Assembly: GCA_015063445.1 (NCBI GenBank)
Contig: SVUD01000036.1
Coordinates: forward strand, 1-18,609
DNA: 18,609 nucleotides
Reading direction: 5' to 3'
DNA from: Oscillospiraceae bacterium
GTDB taxonomy: Bacteria; Bacillota_A; Clostridia; Oscillospirales; CAG-272
The translations under genes were made by a program, and so were the position numbers. Within the stretch, counting starts at the first letter, position 1, and every line of letters starts with the position of its first letter. Below the pieces are notes generated by a model. That model was not told the DNA's origin and ran no database searches. It worked only from the letters and a program-made list of their open reading frames with translations. Positions 13,371-18,609 of this stretch are shown piece after piece.

Positions 13371-16178
13371 GTGAAACTGACAAAAAAGGACGTTGTTTCG
13401 CTCTTTAAAAAGGACTTGAGGCTCTGGTACGACGAGGAAGCTCCGTACGGCAACGAGAATATTTCGAGTGCCTACGCCGCAACGAGCGAATATCGTGATA
13501 TTGCGGATGACGGATGGGAAAAATGGTCATTTCCGCAGGGGAACGGTTACTCGGGAATCAACGTTTTCGGCAGAACCGATACCGAAAGAATTCAGATAAC
13601 CGATAATACGCTTTCAAGTCCGTTAAACATAGTTAAGTGGCAGGACGATGAACGCCGCTTGAATAAAAGACTTTTTGGCGGAGGACTCAACAACTTCTCC
13701 GAGACCTATCTCGACTTTGGTCATTCGCACGCAAGCGTTACAAATTACAAAAGAGCGCTTGACTTAAGAACCGCAGTTTCGACCGTTAATTATACATACA
13801 ACGGCATTGATTATTCGAGAGAATACTTCACCTCATATCCCGATAAGGCCATAGTGATTTGCCTTAAGACATCGGGTAAAAGTAACCTTAACTTTACATT
13901 ACGCCCCACAATACCGTATAAACAGGATTATATGGTGAAAGAGGGAGACGGATTTTCAAAGTGCGGAACCGTGGTCGCAAACGCCGATGCGACTATCACT
14001 CTGTCAGGTAATCTCGGATACAATAATTTGGATTTCGTCGGCAGATACAAGGTGGTCAATAACGGAGGTACGGTAACGGCAAATAACGAAACGAACGCAG
14101 ACGGAATTAAGGATAACGGTACTATTACAGTAAAGGGCGCTGACTCTGCCTATATCGTTATGACGCTCAGCACGAATTACGAGCTTTCGAGCGATATATT
14201 CCTTAACGATAACCCGAAAGAGAAATTGAAAAATTCAAGTATAGATGCGGCTAAAACCGCAGAATCGGAGCTTTCCGCCGCATTGAAGTACACCTACGAA
14301 GAGCTTCGCAAAAGGCATATAGACGATTATAGCGCTCTCTTTTCAAGAGTCGAGGTAGACCTCGGCGGCGAGGCTCCGAGCGTTACTACCGATGAGCTTC
14401 TTCGTGACTACGCAAACGGTAAGCGAAGCGCGTATCTTGAAGAGCTTTATTTCCAGTTTGGAAGATATCTTTTGATTTCATCGTCGAGAAAAGGAAGCCT
14501 CCCGGCAAACCTGCAGGGAACTTGGAACAGATACAATCTTGCTCCCTGGGGCTCGGGATATTGGCATAACGTTAACGTTCAGATGAATTACTGGCCGGCG
14601 TTCTCGGCTAACCTTGTGGAAACGTTTGATCCGTACGTTGAATATTGGAAGGCGTTTCTGCCGAGGGCGGAAATGTTTGCTACCTCGGCAATCAAGGGCG
14701 AAAAATACGAATCAAATCTCGGTCTTGATTTTAACGGTGCGGACTCCGATTCCTGCAGCTATGCCGCAAATCTTGACAAGGACGGCGGCAACGGTTGGAC
14801 GGTTGGTATAGGCTGCGAGGCTTTCCGTATCGTCTCCTCTCCCGGCTGCGGAAACGTCGGCTTTACAACGCAGATGTTCTGGGACTATTACGATTTTACA
14901 AGAAAAAAGGACATATTAAAGGATACCGTTTATCCTGCCCTCAAGGGTGCGTCGCAGTACGTTACCAAAACCTTTGCGAAGGAGGAAAACGGTACGTATC
15001 TCAGCATACGAGGTGACTCGCCTGAGCAGTGGGTTGACGGCGTATGGTATTATACAAAGGGCACGACCTACGACCAGAGCTTTGCGTACACCAACGGATA
15101 TTACACCCTTGAGGCTGCTAAAATACTCGGTATTAAGCCCACGGACGAGGGAGAGAGCGTTCTCTCAACCGTTTCGGAGCAGCTTCCGAATTACGACCCT
15201 ATCGTTATAGGCTACTCGGGACAGGTCAAGGAATTCCGAGAGGAGAACTATTACGGTGAGCTTGGCGAATACGCCCATAGGCATACCTCTCAGCTCGTGG
15301 GACTCTATCCGGGAAATATCATAAATTCCAATACTCCCGCTTGGATAGATGCGGCAAAGTATACTCTCAAAGAGCGTGAGACTGGCAACGCGGCGGATGC
15401 TTGGGGCTGGTCATTGGCATTCAGGCAAAATCTCTGGGCAAGAGCTGGGGCAGGCGAAGAGGCTTACCGCCAGTATCAGAAGCTTCTTTCTATGAGAACC
15501 GCAACTAACCTTTGGTCAAAGACACCCGCGGGCTTCCAGATTGATGCAAACTTTGGCGGCACAGCGGGCGTTGCCGAAATGCTTCTTCAGAGCCAGTCGG
15601 GATATATTGAGCCGCTTGCGGCTATACCTTCCGCTTGGGCTACGGGCTCTTACGAGGGACTCGTCGCAAGAGGTAACTTTGTTGTCAGCGCAAAGTGGGA
15701 GAACGGAAACGCTAAGGTGTTTAACGTTACCTCGAATGCGGGCGGCGAATGTAAGATAAAGCACGCAGGTCTTGCGAATGCGGTAGTTCTCACGGCAGAC
15801 GGCACTACCGTAAACCATACTCAGCTTGCAAATAACGCTATTTCATTCAATACCGAGGCAGGAAAGACTTATATAATCTCTAATCTTACCGACGTTGAGC
15901 GTGTTGAAGCTCCTTTGGGACTTACGGTAAGTGCGCTCGATAAAAACAACTACGCTCTCAGCTGGACCGCGAGCCCCGACGCTGTAAGATATAACGTATA
16001 CAAAGCGGTTATGAACGACAGCGATTATACATTCATCGGTACGACCTCGGAAACTTCCTACACTTATAAAGCGAACAAGAACGAGGAAAACAAGAGAACA
16101 ACCTACCGAGTTTGCGCGGTGAGCGAGAAGGGAGCTGAAAGCTCGGGAATACTATCTTACGTTAATCCGGGCAAATAG
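13371..16178 (+). CDS. GH95 family alpha-L-fucosidase without signal peptide
   Basis: A 935-residue glycoside hydrolase of family 95, whose members mainly cleave terminal alpha-1,2-linked L-fucose (some act on L-galactose). Family landmarks: LWYDEEAPYGNEN and GNGYSGINVFG at the N-terminal beta domain, then LPANLQGTWNRYNLAPWGSGYWHNVNVQMNYWPA in segments across 380-410 with the NxN pair N400/N402, DSPEQ with the probable general acid E552, and FQIDANFGGTAGVAEMLLQS with D725 that activates the catalytic Asn. These correspond to N421/N423, E566 and D766 of the bifidobacterial AfcA. A fibronectin-III-like domain ends the protein (about 850-930). The start is GTG with AGGGG five bases upstream. An in-frame TAG at 13344-13346 rules out a longer N-terminus, so no signal peptide is encoded and the enzyme should stay in the cytoplasm. 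Confidence 0.92.
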   Translation: MKLTKKDVVSLFKKDLRLWYDEEAPYGNENISSAYAATSEYRDIADDGWEKWSFPQGNGYSGINVFGRTDTERIQITDNTLSSPLNIVKWQDDERRLNKRLFGGGLNNFSETYLDFGHSHASVTNYKRALDLRTAVSTVNYTYNGIDYSREYFTSYPDKAIVICLKTSGKSNLNFTLRPTIPYKQDYMVKEGDGFSKCGTVVANADATITLSGNLGYNNLDFVGRYKVVNNGGTVTANNETNADGIKDNGTITVKGADSAYIVMTLSTNYELSSDIFLNDNPKEKLKNSSIDAAKTAESELSAALKYTYEELRKRHIDDYSALFSRVEVDLGGEAPSVTTDELLRDYANGKRSAYLEELYFQFGRYLLISSSRKGSLPANLQGTWNRYNLAPWGSGYWHNVNVQMNYWPAFSANLVETFDPYVEYWKAFLPRAEMFATSAIKGEKYESNLGLDFNGADSDSCSYAANLDKDGGNGWTVGIGCEAFRIVSSPGCGNVGFTTQMFWDYYDFTRKKDILKDTVYPALKGASQYVTKTFAKEENGTYLSIRGDSPEQWVDGVWYYTKGTTYDQSFAYTNGYYTLEAAKILGIKPTDEGESVLSTVSEQLPNYDPIVIGYSGQVKEFREENYYGELGEYAHRHTSQLVGLYPGNIINSNTPAWIDAAKYTLKERETGNAADAWGWSLAFRQNLWARAGAGEEAYRQYQKLLSMRTATNLWSKTPAGFQIDANFGGTAGVAEMLLQSQSGYIEPLAAIPSAWATGSYEGLVARGNFVVSAKWENGNAKVFNVTSNAGGECKIKHAGLANAVVLTADGTTVNHTQLANNAISFNTEAGKTYIISNLTDVERVEAPLGLTVSALDKNNYALSWTASPDAVRYNVYKAVMNDSDYTFIGTTSETSYTYKANKNEENKRTTYRVCAVSEKGAESSGILSYVNPGK

Positions 16179-16199
16179 ACGCTGCCGTGTTTGGCTTTG

Positions 16200-16243
16200 T
16201 CATTAAATATAAATACTAATTTTTCATTAAATATAATTACTAA
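16200..16243 (+). repeat. Direct repeat in the gap between the two GH95 genes
   Basis: A 20-base AT-rich unit starting TCATTAAATATAA and ending TACTAA occurs at 16200-16219 and 16224-16243 with one mismatch. The second copy contains TATAAT (16232-16237), a possible -10 without a good -35. The AAGGAG of the next gene follows at 16245-16250. No terminator is visible in the 82-base gap, so the two genes may be co-transcribed. Confidence 0.6.
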
Positions 16244-16260
16244 AAAGGAGATTTATAAAA

Positions 16261-18609
16261 ATGAAGAAAAGAGCGTTAGCCTTACTCTTGGTTTCGTCAA
16301 TGGTTCTTCCTATTATAGGCTCGACGGGACTTGTTTCCTTGGCGGTCGAAAGAGCCGATGCCGAAATCATTTCAACGCCCAAAAAGGAGCTTTCCCTCTG
16401 GTATGATGAGGAAGCGCCTTACGGCAATGAGGAATTATCAAAGGGTTATTCCGGAACGAGCGAATATCGTGATATTGCCGATGACGGCTGGGAAAAATGG
16501 TCCTTGCCTCTTGGTAACGGTTATTCGGGAATAAACGTTTTCGGCAGAACCGATACCGAAAGAATTCAGATAACCGATAATACGCTTTCAAGTCAGTTGG
16601 TTCAGGTTGATACCCTGAACGACGCTAAGCGTTACGGCGGAGGACTTAACAACTTCTCCGAGACCTATCTCGACTTTGGTCATTCTCACGCAAGCGTTAC
16701 AAATTACAAAAGAGCGCTTGACTTAAGAACCGCGGTTTCGACCGTTAATTATACATATAACGGTATTAATTATTCGAGAGAATACTTCACCTCATATCCC
16801 GATAAAGCTATAGTGATTTACCTTGCCGCATCGGGTGAAAGTAACCTTAACTTTACATTACGCCCCACAATACCGTATGAACAGGATTATATGGTAAAAG
16901 AGGGAGACGGATTTTCAAAGCACGGAACCGTAGTTGCGAATGCAGACGGAACCATTACTCTTTCGGGCAACCTCGGCTACAATAACGTTGATTTTGTCGG
17001 CAGATACAAGGTAGTCAATAACGGCGGTACTGTCACGGCAAACAACGGAACTAACGAGGATGGAGCTGTTGATAACGGAACACTCACCGTCAGCGGAGCA
17101 ACCTCTGCGTATATCGTAATTACGCTCAGCACGAACTACGAGCTTTCGAGCGACATCTTTACTACGACCGATCCGTCACAAAAGCTCAGCACCTCAACAA
17201 TTGACGCAGCCGCAACCGCAGAGGCTGAGCTTACTGCTGCAATGAGCTATACGTATGCAGAGCTTCGCGCAAGACATATTGCCGATTATGACAATCTCTT
17301 TGGAAGAGTAAACGTTGACTTTGGCGGCAAGGTTCCTACCGTTACGACAGACGTTCTTTTGAAAAACTACGTAAACGGTACGCACGACGCATACCTTGAG
17401 GAGCTTTATTTCCAGTTCGGAAGATATCTTCTTATATCTTCATCAAGAGAGGGCTCGCTCCCCGCAAACCTGCAGGGAACTTGGAACAGATACAATCTTG
17501 CTCCCTGGGGCTCGGGATATTGGCATAATATAAACGTTCAGATGAACTATTGGCCTGCTTTCTCAACAAATCTTGCGGAAACCTTCGGTTCGTATGCAGA
17601 CTTCTTCGAAGCCTTCTTACCTCAGGCGCAGAAGAACGCCACCTCCGTTATTTCTGGCAGTATGTACGATACAAATCTTGATAAGGACGGCGGCAACGGT
17701 TGGACTATAGGCGTAGGAAGCCAGGCAATGCATATATCTTCTTCTCCCGGTCCCGGAAACGTTGGATTTACAACGCAGATGTTCTGGGATTATTATGACT
17801 TCACAAGAGATCTTGTCATATTGGAAGAAACAGTATATCCCGCTTTGAAGGGCGCTTCTCAATACATCACGAAGACCTTTGCGAAGGAGAATGACGGTAC
17901 GTACCTCAGCATACGAGGTGACTCACCTGAGCAGTGGGTAGACGGCGTATGGTATTATACAAAGGGCACGACCTACGACCAGAGCTTTGCGTACACCAAC
18001 GGATATTACACACTCGCTGCAGCAGATATACTCGGCATTAAGCCCACAGACGACGGTGAGAGCGTTCTCGCAACCATCATGGAGCAGCTCCCGAACTATG
18101 ATCCCATTGTTGTAGGATACTCGGGACAGGTTAAGGAATTCCGTGAGGAAGACTATTACGGAGATCTCGGTGAGTATGCTCACAGACATATATCTCAGCT
18201 TGTCGGTCTTTATCCCGGAAATCTTATTAATTCAAGCACACCCGCTTGGGTAGATGCGGCAAAATATACGCTTTCTCAAAGAGAAATGGGAACTGCGGGA
18301 GATAGCTGGGGCTGGTCCATAGCGCATAGACAGAATCTATGGGCAAGAGCGGGAGTAGGCGAAGAGGCTTACCGCCAGTATCAGAAGCTTCTTTCTATGA
18401 GAACCGCCACTAACCTTTGGTCAAAGACACCGGCAGGCTTCCAGATAGACGGTAACTTCGGCGGCACAGCAGGCGTTGCCGAAATGCTTCTTCAGAGCCA
18501 GTCGGGATATATTGAGCCGCTTGCGGCTATACCTTCCGCCTGGGCTACGGGCTCTTACGAGGGACTCGTCGCAAGAGGTAACTTTGTTGTCAGCGCAAAG
18601 TGGGAGAAC
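16261..18609 (+). CDS. Secreted GH95 family alpha-L-fucosidase (3' end beyond window)
   Basis: The second GH95 paralogue, 783 codons visible and still open at the window edge. It starts with a clear signal peptide: MKKRALALLLVSSMVL, a hydrophobic core, and a likely cleavage after ERADA (residue 34). It then runs parallel to the first paralogue (LWYDEEAPYGNEE onward). The catalytic set is complete: NIN with N423/N425, DSPEQ with E557, and QIDGNFGG with D730. AAGGAG precedes the ATG by ten bases. It lacks an insertion of about 18 residues present in the first copy before NLDKDGGNGWT. Exported and possibly surface-held, it would remove fucose from host mucin, milk or plant glycans outside the cell, while the first copy would act on imported oligosaccharides. 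That division is inferred from the presence and absence of the signal peptide. Confidence 0.92.
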   Translation, partial: MKKRALALLLVSSMVLPIIGSTGLVSLAVERADAEIISTPKKELSLWYDEEAPYGNEELSKGYSGTSEYRDIADDGWEKWSLPLGNGYSGINVFGRTDTERIQITDNTLSSQLVQVDTLNDAKRYGGGLNNFSETYLDFGHSHASVTNYKRALDLRTAVSTVNYTYNGINYSREYFTSYPDKAIVIYLAASGESNLNFTLRPTIPYEQDYMVKEGDGFSKHGTVVANADGTITLSGNLGYNNVDFVGRYKVVNNGGTVTANNGTNEDGAVDNGTLTVSGATSAYIVITLSTNYELSSDIFTTTDPSQKLSTSTIDAAATAEAELTAAMSYTYAELRARHIADYDNLFGRVNVDFGGKVPTVTTDVLLKNYVNGTHDAYLEELYFQFGRYLLISSSREGSLPANLQGTWNRYNLAPWGSGYWHNINVQMNYWPAFSTNLAETFGSYADFFEAFLPQAQKNATSVISGSMYDTNLDKDGGNGWTIGVGSQAMHISSSPGPGNVGFTTQMFWDYYDFTRDLVILEETVYPALKGASQYITKTFAKENDGTYLSIRGDSPEQWVDGVWYYTKGTTYDQSFAYTNGYYTLAAADILGIKPTDDGESVLATIMEQLPNYDPIVVGYSGQVKEFREEDYYGDLGEYAHRHISQLVGLYPGNLINSSTPAWVDAAKYTLSQREMGTAGDSWGWSIAHRQNLWARAGVGEEAYRQYQKLLSMRTATNLWSKTPAGFQIDGNFGGTAGVAEMLLQSQSGYIEPLAAIPSAWATGSYEGLVARGNFVVSAKWEN

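Noticed and set aside
14614..15818. Alternative-frame ORFs inside the first GH95 gene
   Set aside because: The main frame carries all GH95 catalytic motifs without interruption; the others are by-products of codon composition.
16191..16591. Short ORFs at the start of the second GH95 gene
   Set aside because: They lie in other frames over a signal peptide and GH95 N-terminus that are clear in the frame starting at 16261.

Overview
The window looks like a chromosomal segment of a gut-type member of the Clostridia (Bacillota). The reasons are strong GGAGG-type ribosome binding sites, TTGACA/TATAAT promoters, a tetrahydrofolate riboswitch in front of an ECF-type folate transporter gene, an AbrB-type remnant, and large secreted carbohydrate-active proteins. 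This is inference from gene content; no rRNA or tRNA gene is present.

Left part (about 50-3365, minus strand): a folate/housekeeping operon reading leftward. A promoter near 3336-3364 leads into a long leader with a THF riboswitch (3130-3274) and a hairpin that can hide the Shine-Dalgarno of folT. The genes folT, folC, a MIF/tautomerase homologue and trmO follow with overlaps or tiny gaps. A hairpin at 54-97 closes the convergent end.

Middle part (3521-11215): an AraC-family regulator (minus) and a giant secreted protein of 2127 residues (plus) diverge from overlapping promoters that share one -35 element. The giant protein carries a signal peptide, a LamG-like domain, a calcineurin-like phosphoesterase domain, an SGNH/SASA-type carbohydrate esterase domain, three tandem repeats of about 305 residues with beta-helix character, and a C-terminal module. 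It is followed by a 45-residue ORF with an excellent ribosome binding site, then by an array of four short hairpins separated by a constant GTGAAAT-type spacer, then a terminator.

Right part (11266-18609, plus strand): a small XRE regulator with terminator; a 26-codon AbrB remnant whose stop codon overlaps a consensus promoter; a sugar-sensing regulator (LacI-type binding domain fused to a C-terminal LuxR-type helix-turn-helix) broken by one in-frame TAA; and two tandem GH95 alpha-L-fucosidase paralogues. The first GH95 has no signal peptide. The second has one and runs off the window. Their DNA identity is patchy, as expected from gene conversion.

Taken together, the right two thirds look like a glycan-use locus (fucosylated and acetylated host or plant glycans) with several local regulators. 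The most unusual items are the hairpin array with the small ORF behind the giant protein, the domain architecture of that protein, the nonsense-interrupted LacI/LuxR chimera, and the mosaic GH95 pair.
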